From Lepeophtheirus salmonis (Eukaryota; Arthropoda; Copepoda; Siphonostomatoida; Caligidae): DNA of 64,000 nt. How positions within the stretch are numbered: the first letter of the stretch is position 1; every line of letters begins with the position of its first letter. The translations under genes were made by a program, and so were the position numbers. The stretch is taken from NCBI RefSeq assembly GCF_016086655.4, contig NC_052139.2, positions 2,666,001 to 2,730,000 of the forward strand, given 5' to 3'. Positions 47,511 through 60,441 of the stretch are shown piece after piece. The notes beneath the pieces were generated by a model. It ran no database searches. It was not told where the DNA came from and saw only the letters and a list, made by a program, of their open reading frames with translations.

Positions 47511-48993
47511 ATACTTGGGAAGATACAAGGGGCCTCAAAAAGGTCTATTTTTGATCCAAAAATCAAGTTATTGTTTTCAAATTAAAAAAGCTGTTATCGT
47601 GCTAAAAAGGCCTTAAGATTATATCCAACAGACAAGGTATTTCATATTAAGTCGAAAACAAGATAGTCTTATGGAGAAGAACATTAATGTGAAAAGTTAT
47701 GTAAAGTCAATTAAATACGGTATTCATCGTATTTTATCGCCATTATCATCCTCCTAATAAAAATAGCAAGGATCGTGCGTCATGGAAATTATCTACATAT
47801 GTATGTGTTAGGTAAATCTTTTTACAGACTCATCCCTAAATTTAATATAGTAATAATGCTATGACCTCCAATATTTGCAAAACCTTGTAGGTATCAGTCA
47901 CAAATCATTTAATATTTTGTCAAACGTTGTGATAGTTTATTTCTTTTCTTAAAAAGGAATACATAGATACTAACCTTGTAATTCGGTTTAAATCATTTCT
48001 TAAAATGAGACGGTGTAATTCAGATACTTTTGTATAATTAATGGTATTGTTTTCTTTATAATTATGAATCAATCAAAGCATTACGATGCCTCATAATTCT
48101 TTCAAATATAAATGAAAAGTGCATCATATATTTTGCAATAAGTAGTGTAGGATTAAATTTTGTGAACCGTTTAGAATCCCTTGGGTTCACCCTAAATTGA
48201 TTCGATACCCAAAAATATAAATCTAAGTCTCAACTCTTGTATATAAATATATACGAGCAGATATGAGTATACCCATTATGTGTTCATGTATAAAAATAAT
48301 AATCATAGAGGCCTGGGGCCTTTTTGACCTCATCAATATACATATATAATTTAAAAAGGTGGCGGTTAAAGAATGATGGAGATAGAAGTCAGGAGGGATA
48401 AAATAAAGGTTTGACTACCCTGTCAAAAGTTATTATTGTCTATTTTTATTATTTTATTATTCATTTAGCCTTAGGCGCTAAATTATAATATTCAATTATG
48501 ATTTATTTTCCTTTCTCGCTCTTGTTGCTGCTTTTAGAGAATGATTGAGATGGAGTTGATTATCTAATCTACCGTTAAATTGGAGTATTGGTTGTTAAAT
48601 GTGTCTATGTAGATATTATGTATAGCCAATACAGAGCTACTACATAAATGAAATGCTTATTTTCTAAATAAATAAAAAACTAATCCTGAAAGTATAGCCA
48701 TTGAGAACAATAATTGAATTTTTTTATTTAAAAAAATAAGAAGATTAGTAGTAGCTGTATATTTTGTTTCTATATTGTTAAGTCGTTGCAGATATCTTAA
48801 GTATTCCCTCTAAGTTAGGAGTTGCATAAGTATGAACTTGTTAAGAAATTATTATGGGTGTGTATTTTTTTTTAAATATATATCTCAACTATTATTTGTA
48901 TATATGTGACATTTCCACAACAAAGCGAACAAGATGGATTTTCCTCAAAGTTGAGCCGCGATTATATTTTTACTTTATATTTATTTTTCTATA
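47511..48993. other. Non-coding stretch without recognised content
   Basis: No supported gene or transposon end. Confidence 0.5.
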
Positions 48994-50160
48994 CAGGGTA
49001 GGGCAGCAAAACGTGGACTCGAGAAATGGATTTAGAAATACATCAATAATTTTATATTTTCAATAATAGGTAAAAAAACATATTGACAAGGTTTTTGCAA
49101 AACTTTTTTCAACTGTTATGGCCACCTTTATTATCAATCCCAGCCTATTCACGTCGCCTGATGGCCATCAGGAGTTGATGACAAACTCCTTTGACGAGTT
49201 TTCCTAGATATCCACTATCGAGGACATCGGTGAGTCCTTCATTTGGATCTGATGTCCTGTTGGTTTCCCTCTCCAAAGTGCCCTATATAGAAAAGTATAG
49301 TGGGTTCAAATCTGGAGAGGAAGGGGGCCATATCTTGTTGTACCAAAATCGAGCCATAGTATCTCTGCAGAATGTTAGCACTTGGCGGACGTGTGAGAGG
49401 AAGTACCGTTCTGAGTCCACACTTAGTCACCCTCCGGGGCGTTGGTCTTTTTCAATGGTAATATGGTGTACCTAAGCATCTTATTATAGGCCTCCTGGCC
49501 TTTTTCTAACCAGTCGTGAAAAAGAACAGAGGTATCTTCTTTTTATCAAAGGCCACAACGCCGAGGACCATTGTTTGGGTCGAATATTTGGTGTGGTAAA
49601 CACCTTGGATCTCTTCTTTTGTTTTCGGAAGCTAACGGTTGTTCTGGCGGCTGTGGAATTGATCTACTGTAAAAATCTTATTGTGCATGAAAAAATGTCT
49701 TCCGTCAGAAGATTGTATGGGTCTTTGTGAAAGAAACTAATCCCAAATTTTGCTTTATATCCCTCCTGATGACCGTAAGAGCAACAAAGAAGTCGACTTA
49801 GTGGGATCCTCTTTTATATTCTTCTCCAAACTTAAAAAGAAGTTCGACTCCCTCTTTAAATTATGCCCTTCACTTCCCGACATCCTGGAGAGGTCTTCTT
49901 CATTTGTTTTCTTCTTGGTCAACTTAAAACCAGGCTCCCAAAAAACTTAAAAAATTATGTAATCTTCATTGCATCAACTCCAGCATCTAGGAGATCTGAG
50001 ATTTGCTTTTGTTTTTTGCTTATTGCTCGCTCATGATGATGATTAATATAATTTGCTTATGTCAAAAGGGCAACAGAATATTAAAAAATAATCACTAAAC
50101 CTTTTTATAGTAATGAGATTAGAAGCATTAATTAACAGTCCACGTTTTGCTGCCTTACAG
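48994..50160 (-). mobile_element. Tc1/mariner element, nearly full length
   Basis: Left end TA-CAGGGTAGGGCAGCAAAACG continuing TGGACT. The right end holds the exact inverse of GGCAGCAAAACGTGGACT at 50138-50155, with the outermost bases decayed. The length is about 1,167 bp. A nearly complete but broken transposase lies on the minus strand. Confidence 0.8.
49115..49960 (-). pseudogene. Tc1/mariner transposase, decayed
   Basis: Minus-strand pieces in order: KKTSPGCREV near 49880; FTVDQFHSRQNNR near 49640-49680; TKEEIQGVYHTKYSTQTMVL and GVVAFDKKK near 49545-49620; SILVQQD (second catalytic Asp region) near 49330-49350; WPPSSPDLNPL near 49300-49325; a stop; GTLERETNRTSDPN; and the KGGH tail near 49115. 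Several stops and frame changes occur, including one between QQD and WPPSSPD. The catalytic third Asp, normally after the LNPLD motif, is Tyr in LNPLY. Confidence 0.8.
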
Positions 50161-50289
50161 ATTGTGGACACAAAACTTAACAATGAATTACTAAATTACA
50201 GAGAACATGATTTTTATAGATCGAGAAAAGGCTACTCAAATCTAGTTAGTGATGTGTTTAAATACTATAATTTTATAAATTATGTCCTC

Positions 50290-50570
50290 CTTCACAAGTA
50301 ACAACAGTCTCGACAATCCACGTAAAGATTAGCAACATTGAACGTGAATCCAAATTTGCATTAAAGGCGAAGCAGACATTCTTTTCCAAAAGGTGCCCCA
50401 AACTGAAAAGTCCCGGGGATTGGATTAGGCCCACTTGAAGGCAGGCCAGAAATCAGCCATATTATTGCTGGATAAGTTTTTGTTCTTCTTGGCATTAAGG
50501 GGCTGCTGCAATTGACTTCTTCATATTTTAAGCATTCCAGATGGATATGCAAACTCGACACTGAGACCCA
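50290..50570 (-). pseudogene. Another Tc1/mariner transposase C-terminal relic
   Basis: One minus frame reads EFAYPSGMLKI, stop, RSQLQQPLNAKKNKNLSSNN, MADFWPAFKWA, stop, SNPRDFSVWGTFWKRMSASP. This is the family order from the YPSGNYV-type strand through the second Asp region, ADFW, and the SPDLNPLDFSVWGTLEKR-type motif. It is distinct from the element ending at 50160. A 107-codon frame in another phase overlaps it and is a shadow. Confidence 0.65.
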
Positions 50571-51046
50571 TGCAGAGAAGATTGCAAATACGTTTCTTGT
50601 TTTGTTCATTTCTAAATTAATGATAGTTATGTGGTAATATTCATTTTTTAGCTTTTGTTTGATATTGCTTTTGTGTTGACACACAATATATGTATGTTAT
50701 CCATTGAATAAGAGTGTACATAGAAAAAAATAAGTAGACCTTTCAATGTTTACTTATGCATTTATTGATCAAATATTTGTGTTGGACTAAAAATACAAAC
50801 ATGAATTAATAATAAATATTAGCGAGATAGGAAAAACAGCCTTAGAACACTTTTAAAAAGAGCCAAGTTGGTAGTAATTAGTGTGTAGTACCTACTACAC
50901 ATACATACATACGCATTAAGTAATGTAAGAACCCATAATTTTCTAGATTAAAATCTCTGTTTCTCTATAAGTACCATAGTATTTAAATATATGTTATCGT
51001 ATATCCATAATTGTGTTTTATATATATATATATATATAAAATATAT
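50571..51046. other. Non-coding stretch without recognised content
   Basis: TA- and CATA-rich sequence. No supported feature. Confidence 0.5.
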
Positions 51047-51486
51047 TAGTGATGGAACGATTCCAAAAAAAAATCCTGATGCCAATTCTACTAAATATCC
51101 GTGATACCTATTTTGATTCTTTATTTTTTCAATAATAGTTATTTAATAGGATTTTTTTTCAAAACTAATCCAAAAATTAAAAAATCTAGCACTATTCACG
51201 AAAGTTAATTTTTTTTGAAAATTTTTCAAAAACTTAGGGCTATTCTCAAAAAAAAAATTGAAATTGAAGTTATTCATTAGAATATTTTTTTTTTTTTTCG
51301 AGGAAAATTTCAAAAAACTACAGTTCTATTTTAAAACTTTTTTTTTTTTGGGGGGATAAATAGTTAAATACCATTAAATAATTAGGTTCTAAATCGCAAA
51401 TTAATTTTTTTGTTTCCTTATCCCGATTCTGATTCCAGAAAAAAACGTCCGATTCTCCAATACCCAACTCCGATGAATCGTCCCAA
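51047..51486. repeat. Possible hAT-like miniature element
   Basis: Starts TAGTGATGGAACGATTCC and ends with the inverse of TTGGGACGATTCATCGGAG. GATTCC/GATTCT words recur near both ends and several T/A tracts fill the interior. A related fragment is at 46950-47040. The end type resembles hAT miniature elements; this is inference. Confidence 0.4.
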
Positions 51487-52365
51487 GATGATTATTTTTT
51501 CCCATATATTTATTAGTGACGGTGGGTTGGACTTTTTGAGCCCGTTAGTTCCACATGTCTTGAGTTATGTAACTCAGCACGTAACAATTACCTGTAAAGA
51601 GGCATTTGAAGAAACATAATTAAATATTACAATTTAAAATTTCTTCACCAGATTTATGCTTAGAAATATATATCCATAAATCCAATTTAAAAACATTAGC
51701 ATCTCAAGAACAATATATGTCTAATTAGGACATGCATCAATTTTTATATCAATTCCCGTCATCATAGAAGTAAATAAATAATATTTATAAATGTAAAAAT
51801 TGCAAGGTGTGGATATCTCTGTACAATATAAAACCGATGAATACTTGGATTAAGAACAATATCCATGTCAGGAACGTGCTCTTGGGACTATTTGAAAAGT
51901 TTGTACATAAGCTTTGGCATTCAGCCACTACCTCCCCCCTCTCTCTTTTTACCTAAATACGTACATTGTATATATCCATATTTGATTGCATTAATTAAAA
52001 TTTCAACCTTATTTTGAATTCTTTTTAGTCACCAGCAGCTGATCGGTGTCCTTGTCTATAGAAAAAAGCATTTTTTTAGGTCCTGACTTAAGGAAGAAGG
52101 AAACCTTTTATATTAATCACTCAAAGTGTAATTAAAATGAATAGTTTGGATACCAGAAACACTTACCGTTTCAATCGAATATATTATTGTATCATCCTGG
52201 AAAAATAACAAAGGAACCCAATATATTTTTAGAGAGTTAGTAGCATAGGTGAAAATAATATGATAATTGGAAAGGGAGTGGTATTTTCTCCCTGAATGAC
52301 CTTTGTAATTATTTTTTTCATCTCAAGTGTCTTTGCAGCTAGGTTTGTATCAGTTATTATTTATT
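51487..52365. other. Non-coding stretch without recognised content
   Basis: No supported feature. Confidence 0.5.
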
Positions 52366-52540
52366 CAGTCCAGCTTAGTCTTAGAACTGTTTCTCAGTCC
52401 TTAGGACTGTGTGTCCTTTGCACTGTCAACTGATAACAAAAAATAAATACATTTGAGTAACTTCATCAAGGACCGAACTTTATACATTTTAGGACTGATA
52501 TGCAGGACTTAACTGACCCGGACTCCAATTTGCAGTACTA
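52366..52540 (+). repeat. CAGTCC-rich dispersed repeat, copy 4
   Basis: CAGTCC, GTCTTAGAACTG, CAGTCCTTAGGACTG, ATCAAGGACCGA, GGACTGATATGCAGGACT and TGCAGTACTAA align in order with 35562-35820. Confidence 0.55.
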
Positions 52541-52604
52541 AAAAAGGATAAACATCACATAGCCTCATTAATCGCTGATAATTTCATTCAACGACATTAC
52601 TTTC

Positions 52605-52690
52605 TTCCATTACATTCTTCTCCAAAACATTCTTCAATTTATCAGGGTGATGGTCCCTTGGTTTTCTATTTTTCTTTTTTTAGCATACTG
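52605..52690 (+). repeat. Fragment of the 430-bp repeat (3-prime part)
   Basis: TTCTCCAAAACATTCTTC, TATCAGGGTGATGG, TTTTCTATTTTTC and a T-run ending AGCAT match the end of the copy at 41335-41405. Confidence 0.5.
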
Positions 52691-55600
52691 GCAAATCATA
52701 TTATTTTAACTAGGGTTAGTAGGTTTTTGAGAGGGAGAGGAAGGATTTCGAAAAATAGAATTTCGCAATTAGCTTTTTTTAAACTTTTTATCCTCTATTT
52801 TTTTCCCCCTAAATATTAGACAAATTTAAACAAAGTACCTTCTATATGTGAATATTCTTTAACGAATGGAATGTGGGCGGAGATTTGGTGCCCTTCCTAA
52901 TCAATGTATGGACTCATTCACAACTAATGAATAAATCTCGAACAAAATCTATATCCATAATAAAAATTTCATAATTGCAATTCAAATAAATCAACCATCA
53001 TTGAAATCTTGTACAGACACAATGAGAAGATATGGATATTAACCTCAAACCAAAAAAAAAAAAACCTCTTCTAAATACATAATATATAGCCTTTGACCTA
53101 TGAAATGTACAAAAAATCTTACGAAAATTGCAGTAATTTGGAAATATAATATACCTAATCTAATTTTAATAATGGCAATTCCCTGAATTTTGCGCAAAAT
53201 AATTATAATTAAGACTTATTTTTCCCCCTCTTGATGATGATATGAAAAGACGAAAAAAATAAATATATATATATAATAATTAAGCATGGAGATGATTTAA
53301 CCTTGTAGTTGAGTGAGCTAGGGATGTGCCTCCGTTGTACATATATTAGGTCAAAAAAATGGTCTAGAAAAAAAACAATAATAATAATAAAACGATAAAA
53401 ATAATTATAATTACTTTTTTTGGCGAAAAGAAATATAAATTTCTCACGAAATTACTCACGCGTGATTGAAAAAATATATATTTTATAACTATGTAGAGTT
53501 GGTTCTTCGCTTGGTTAGTAGTATACGTACATAAAACGAAATTTCTGATAATTTATGATTCTTGGTAAGAAAAAAAAGTTGTTGCTAGACTCATTAAATG
53601 GTTTTTCTAATGAGGTAGGCCTTATAGTATGTGTATCTATCTATTATAATAATTACGTATAGCTAGGGATTGGATTTTTGGAGAGTGTGATTTGAATACG
53701 GGAAAACGACTTATGGTTCTAATGAAGTATGACCTTTGTTAATATCAACTGCCTGTTAAATTCTTTAGGAAGGGGTTGAAAATAAATATCTTCTATAAAG
53801 AAGAGAACCTTCTACATTTCAATTAGTATTATAGTTACATTCAATTACATATTAATATATTGTATAATGCATTTTTAAAATAATTTACACGATAGAGAGA
53901 CGATAATTCTTATTTCAAATGGAGATCCTAACACTACAATGACCTATTAAACTACGAACAAAGAGGAAAATAACCCTTTTAGTTTTCTAATCGCAAAATT
54001 GTTTCTCTACAAACCTCCCATCCCTAGAATAAGCTGATATTCAATATATGTTATTAAAGCTGGTTGTTTTATTGGTTTGGATTACGTTAGGGTTTTTCGG
54101 ATGTGTATTTCAAAAGTTATCAATCATTTATGAATATTTTTGTAAGCTAATAAACATTACAGGACATCTGTGGGTCTTAATCAACGAATAGTTTTTAATA
54201 TACTGACAAGAAGCAAGTTCTAAGTTCCTTTTAGTTATACAAATACTCCTTGGCTATGTGATCGTAATACGGAGTATGTATATTTAATCATTTGATTTGT
54301 TCTGTACAGTTATCTATCATTAAGAATTCGTACGACTCTCAAGCATTGACCTAGCTGAACATTTTGGAACCGTTAAATTTTTTTTATATATATGCTTAGG
54401 GGCCTTGTAGCATTGTCTCATTGCTGGTACTCTCTTACACAACTGCTCTTAGATCGAAAAATTCGGTAATTCACAAAAAAAAAATCTAGTCCAAATTGTC
54501 TCCAAATTCGAACAAAGTACGACAACTTGAACCATTTACACTTGTTATTTTTCATTTGAGTTCATTATATACCCTTAAAATCATGAGATAATATTTAAAA
54601 ATGGAATTTAACGTTTGTGTTTTTATTTATAGAACACATTGAATCTTCACTACGAAGGAATTGACGTCGAGTTTTCAGATATTTTTTTTTTTTTAGAAGA
54701 TTATGAAATATTTTTTTCTTAAGAAGTACAACATTTTTTTTTGGGGAGGCATAAAGGCCCTTGCAATTGCCTTACACCCATTGACCTTATTTAACTTCAT
54801 TCTTTTTTATATATTTTTTTCTCCCTCTCTCTTTAACAAAAGAGAGACGTTGTCAATTAGCAAATTTTCAAATTGCACACACCTTGGCCCATTCTTGTTT
54901 ATGGGTCATTATATAAACGAGTTTACAAGGCTCTTAGAATACCTATAAATCTCATAAGAGCTTAGACCTCACGCAAAACTCATCAGACTTTTAACAAAAA
55001 TATCTAACTTTTTTTTCTTCTTTTTTTTGCAAGGAAGCAGTTGAGGTCAAAACAAAAAAGTATGTTCTCTAGTCATTTTCCATTGTTGAAAAATTTATAA
55101 TAATTATTATTATACATAAAAATTGATTAGCAATATCGTTACAACTTCCCTTAGTAATCTGGTGAAAATTGAATTTTTAAAAGTTATATTTATAAAGAGA
55201 GAGAAACGTTCATATTTTTAACAAATTATTAGTTACATTTCCAATTATGACGTATTTAAACAATTTTGTGATGTGTTTTGGATTTTTGTACCTACTTATG
55301 TAGATGTATACTTAGAACTTCTCACGACTTATAAATTTACACACATAGATGCTATTGTTGTTTTTGCCTCCCATTGATAAATTGTAAGTATGTTGTACAA
55401 TCCAAAGAGAAGAGAGATTCACATTTTTAAGATCATGTTACATCAATTATAATTTGTAGTCAAGCACCCCTTTATTGCTTTTACTTAAAAATACATATTT
55501 ATGTAGAGTCATACATGAAGGATTGCCTGTAGCAAAATTTGTTGGCAATTATACTAGTTGGGGTTAGTTGGCGGTTTTCCCGTCAATAAAATAAACCTTC

Positions 55601-55704
55601 TAATTTCCTAAATTGTTCACCAGACTTACCAAATTTTGTAATGTAACCAAAGTTGTATAAAAAATCTCCTAGTAAGCGGGAGCATATTTTTCTACTTGCC
55701 AATC
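52691..55704. other. Long AT-rich non-coding stretch
   Basis: No gene, RNA or transposon end recognised. The 81-codon plus frame at 54703-54948 is Phe/Ile/Leu-rich and shows no domain. Confidence 0.45.
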
Positions 55705-55775
55705 TGATTTGGTATTGTTGTACTCGGAGTAGAATTGAGGATCGAGGTGACTGAAATTCCAGCCAATATATTATT
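55705..55775 (+). repeat. Fragment of the 430-bp repeat (central part)
   Basis: ACTCGGAGTAGAATTGAGGA matches ACTCAGAGTAGAATTGAGGA at 9270 and the corresponding word at 41229. A distal piece, TATTTATCAAACTGTTAGG followed by ACCACCTTAATTTTTAG, appears at 56365-56405 beyond the tandem array, so the copy is probably split. Confidence 0.45.
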
Positions 55776-55859
55776 GTTATATTAGGAATGAGGGCATTCA
55801 GCATGGAGTGGGCAAGAATGGCAGAATTCCTCCGCACAATAAAAGAAGTTTTGCTTCTT

Positions 55860-56220
55860 TTTAAAAATGTAATATTTGAAAATATTTTTATAAAATTTAA
55901 TTTTCCAAAAATTTTCAAAAAAATTTAATTTTCTCTAAATAACTATTGATTATATAAAATTTATCTCCAAAAAATTCAATATTTAAATATTTTTCCAAAA
56001 ACTGTAATACTTAAAACTTAATTTTTGTGAGCAGCTGAGGATTTTTGAAATTTTGTTCCAAAACATTTGATACTCGAAATATAATTTTATATAAAAAGCT
56101 GTGGATTTTTGAAAATGTTTCCTTCAAATTTTAATTTTAGAGAATTACTATGGATTTTTAAAATTTTTGAAAAAAATTTAATTTTTTAAATGTTTTGTGA
56201 GTAGCTGTTTATTTTTTTAA
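55860..56220. repeat. Degenerate tandem array, unit about 70 bp
   Basis: About five units built on TTTGAAAATTTTTCCAAAAA, TTTAATTTT and GAGCAGCTGAGGATTTTTGA. Variants are AAAAAGCTGTGGATTTTTGA near 56095 and GAGAATTACTATGGATTTTT near 56140. It appears to have expanded inside a 430-bp repeat copy. The 111-codon minus frame ending at 55918 runs into it and is not a gene. Confidence 0.5.
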
Positions 56221-56420
56221 ATTCTAAAAATCAAGCCAACCCGCCCTGCCCCCTTCAAATATAACATTGGTGACGCGCCTGATTTGTACTTATTTCTTGC
56301 GTCTTGTGTTTCCTTGCAGCCGATCCAATAATACCTCATAACAGCTAAGCTTCTCACCTCCCAAATATTTATCAAACTGTTAGGATAACCACCTTAATTT
56401 TTAGTATATTTAATTTTTAC

Positions 56421-59111
56421 ATTCGAACAGTTCATATTTAATACATCACTGATCATAACCCTCGAACTTCGAATCAGGCTATAAACCACGCCCGCTACTT
56501 CAAAGAACCTCCTATAGAATAAAAAACTCCTCCTAATTTTTCAATACTTTTTTACAACATCAGCTACGACGGCCACTTTCTGTGTTCAACGGTTTTCTGC
56601 AGATGATAACACTATCTACGGTCCTTAAATCGGACGATATACATCTATATATTGGACTTACTGGATCACTACATATACCTAGAATAGTGATGCGAACAAC
56701 TTTCCTGCAGTCAATTCTCTGAGAGTGATCATTGTAGAACCTTTCAGAACGTCTCCAATTTATTCTTACTTACTTATTTTGAATAAAAGAATAATAGTAT
56801 ATTGAAAATGTAGGGGAAAAAAGGAAATGTCTTTGGCAGTTTTTCAATTGAATATTATTTAGAGGGGAAGATGCAAATTTTTTACATTTACATAATGATG
56901 ATTGGGAAAATGACATGAACAGATGTTGAGTCATTATAATTTTTGCAGAGTCAAAGTGTACGTTTGTATGGTCGTTCATACTTATAAGAGGAGAAAGGGT
57001 GGATCTTATGACGAAGAAGAAAAACAGTGTGCAGAGCCCTCTGCGTACATTTATAGAACATACAAGTAATAGTCCCTAAGCATGCGATACTTAATATGTT
57101 ATGGACATGATAATGGCTCATTATCTAATGATGAAACCGTCAATGCGTCTCACCTTTTGCCTAATTTCTTTTTCTCCTCTGTTCCCCTTCTAACATAGGT
57201 AGATAAAAAGGTCTTTATTGATTGATAGTAGACTAAACTTATCATAAATATAGAGATACAATTATACAATGTTCGTTGAATCTCATTATATTCATCGATG
57301 ATGTTTGTGTTGAGAGCTCTGTGTATGCGTCTATTGATTTTTCTTCTTCAAGAGCTTTTTTTTTCTTTTCAAAGTACCAAATCACTTTTAATTAAATATG
57401 CATATGTATTAGTGATGTATCGAATGCAAACATCGGCTAGTTTGTATAAATATCTGCAATAGTTAGTGGACCTCGAACCTTTACATAACTTGTTATTTGA
57501 AATTAAAGGTCAATACACTCAATGATTAATTATCTATCTTCCTGTATTCTCTCCTATACTCCTTTGGTCTGTCTTCCAATCAAGGGTACCAACTTTCATA
57601 TCTAAGCCTGTTTAATACAACTGGGTATGTCATATCTTGTCTGTTACTAAAAAATACTCGTTAGAAAATGTGGATATATTTTTTTCCCAATCCACATTGG
57701 ATTGCAGAACAATCTCCATAGACCAATGTTTTTTTAACCTTCTACTACTACTGATACTTTCTTGCCTTTGATATATTTAATATTTTCATTCACATCAGTG
57801 GATTAGTTTGCATACATATTGAGGTAGGCTAGCTAATTGCAAATATAGAGACGAGCTACCAGGCTATGCGCTAGCATGTTTTCACAGCTTTATGTAAGTT
57901 TGATTAATTAGTGTTTCATGGAACTGTAATGTACAGAAATGCTCGTAAATTTTTACGAGTCGGTCTAATGTTTTAAGCCTTTTAACTTTGAGTACGAGTC
58001 ATATCTAAAGTCACAATTTAATTAGTCTTAATATGCAATCATATATAAAGATAATTTATGTCCTTTTTACGCGAATACTTTTTTGTTTTCATTGGAAGAT
58101 GAGAGTGCCATGAGTATTACTTCTAAAATACACTATATAGCCCCATAAATTTACACATTCAATTGAATTAACAATGCGAAGGAAAGAAAAAAATTAATAC
58201 GTCTCGAGAAAATGTGACAAAGTAAAGTGATTTGTGATAGTTCAAAAGTGACATCTTCCGGGATGGGGGAAGTTTTCACGTAGTCAATCAAATCTTTGCA
58301 AGCTAACTGGCACGTTTTGCCACTTCGTATTTTTTTTCTTCTTTGGTTTTACTAATTGTTAACTATGGTTATTATTGGCATTATAACACGTATCTTTTTT
58401 ATGTTAATGCCTTCTTTCTATATCCTGAGTATATTCTAAGGTAGATAACTTCTCCTCTTCACACTAAATATCAATAATCTTAAATAAGTTGTCTTCTCCA
58501 ATTTACAACACTCTTCTACAAATTATAAGGAGTCAAAAGAACTGAGGGTTGATTAGAGTGAACCTATCTAAACACATTTAAAACTCAATGAGATTCTACA
58601 ATATTTCGAGTTTATTTGTTACTATTCATTTAAGTTTCAATACATTTTTAAGTACTTTACTCAAGGACATTATCCAAATTTTTACAGATGTTATTTCCCT
58701 TCTCTATGATTAACTAAATACTTCCTATAATCCTCTTAAAAAGAGACTTGAATAACCTGCTTTAGAGGGAGAAGGAAAGAGAGTCGGACTATCGATTATG
58801 AGATTAAACCATCTCAATCCTCTGCAAATATCTATTATTTATTTGTTTGTACACAGTCTATGAACTCGTATCATCTCCTTATCTTTCATCAATTGTTGGA
58901 TGGATTTACTTATGCACTTTTCTTTCAATAGCACACGTTAGAAAAACAATAATATATATATATATATATTATTGTCGGACAGCTACAACTTACACAATAT
59001 ATATTTACTCATTACCGCTCCTTCTCGCTCTCTATATCAAGTCCAAAATGTTTTTATGTGGAACAAACTTTAATCAAATTGGTCACAAAAACATATTCTG
59101 CATAGACAGTA
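56421..59111. other. Long non-coding stretch
   Basis: No gene supported. A small GCAGAG/CTCTGC hairpin lies at about 57031-57045 and a (TA)n run at 58949-58968. The 93-codon plus frame at 58847-59128 reads through the (TA)n tract. Confidence 0.45.
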
Positions 59112-59478
59112 CAGAGTGGTCCAGATAAATTTGAAAAATCTTTAAAGGCTTATAACGAACGAACTAGATTTTGTATAACCATATTTTATTATTATTAGTT
59201 AAATTTAATGGCATTCAATTATTCATAATGAGATCCGCTGCTCTTGATAAGATCGGCTACACGGCTTGGAAGCGAACGATTGTAACAGAAAAATTACTAA
59301 TCACTTCTCCGCTACATATTGAAGATTAGACATAATGGATTATTTATACTAAAAAACTCATGAATTGACGAAGAAGCATACTTCCAACAGAATACAAACA
59401 TCTAATGCATTTGATTGTAATAAATATTTTATATTTTGATTTACAAATTTAAAAGGGAAAATTAATTTGAACCACAAA
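59112..59478 (-). mobile_element. Deleted Tc1/mariner element
   Basis: The left end TA-CAGAGTGGTCCAGATAAATT is a Tc1-type terminus. A diverged inverse, AAATTAATTTGAACCAC, lies at about 59459-59475. The minus strand encodes the transposase C-terminus, RSLPSRVADLIKSSGSHYE and a stop at 59224-59283. The rest of the gene is absent, so this is a deletion derivative. The right boundary is uncertain. Confidence 0.55.
59224..59290 (-). pseudogene. Tc1/mariner transposase C-terminal fragment
   Basis: NRSLPSRVADLIKSSGSHYE followed by a stop fits the family's last helix and GSHFE/GGYIE-type tail. Nothing further upstream in the frame is recognisable. Confidence 0.5.
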
Positions 59479-60441
59479 TATACAATAACGGAAAATAAAC
59501 CTCTTTCATTTATATATAGTAAGGAAAAATATCCTTAATGTAACATGGCTTTTTCCAAAATGTCCTATGGCGATATGATTTAAGGTCAAATGTTCTGCGG
59601 GAAAATAGTTTGAGACACAATTACTGGGCACCGATTCTTAGATGTTAAAATTTAATTGTCTATTTAAAAAAAAGAAATAGCTTAAAATTGACTAACTTTG
59701 ACGAATTATATATTAAGTAATTCTCATTTCTGTGAATCTTGGATCCTACCTAATATGGGGATTTTGAGTGTTGTATGGGTTAGGGAAAACAAACAATCAA
59801 ATAAAAGGGAGACATACATGACCTTGTCCAACAATACATCATAATTATTTACAAATACACTTCTTTTTTTGCTTATAAATCCTTGCACAAAAATCTAAAT
59901 GTACCATGTGTATAAGTCAGAAGCTCACGTGTATCACGAAAATTTCCTTTATATATTTACATATATGTACGTATGCACTATTTTTTGTAATGGTATTATA
60001 ATATTATATAATAACTTTTTAATTAAAACCTTTTCATCCTTCTTTTTCTCCCCCTCATACATCTATTTCATTTTCAATCCTTTCATCACATGGCTATAAT
60101 CAAATAATGATGTATGTATGGCCAAAAGAAGACCATAATTAAATAATTTGAAAGTTATTAACCCAATTTTTTTTAGATATATTTAGTCTAGTTTTTGTGG
60201 TCACTTAATTAAATATATGTAGAGCAACTTTGGGAGTTTTTATCTTTCTTTTTCCTTAACAAACTGTGAAAATGAAATATATATATAATCCTTACTGAAA
60301 GCTTTTACTTCTCCCCCCCCCCTCTCCCCCTCTTTTCTCTACATTTTGATAATGAGATTTTTTAGTTAGTAGAGAGTCATAAATCAATTTATCCGACAAA
60401 GTCTTTCCTTCGTTAATGCTATATAGATATACATATATATA
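59479..60441. other. Non-coding stretch without recognised content
   Basis: Includes a C-run near 60313 within a pyrimidine-rich tract. No supported feature. Confidence 0.5.

Noticed and set aside
50361..50684. 107-codon minus frame with a hydrophobic start and several Cys, looking like a small secreted protein
   Set aside because: Another frame of the same DNA reads as a Tc1/mariner C-terminus (AKKNKN, MADFW, FSVWGTF), so the frame is a shadow of a transposase relic.
55583..55918. 111-codon minus frame
   Set aside because: It overlaps a repeat fragment and the start of a tandem array; no domain.
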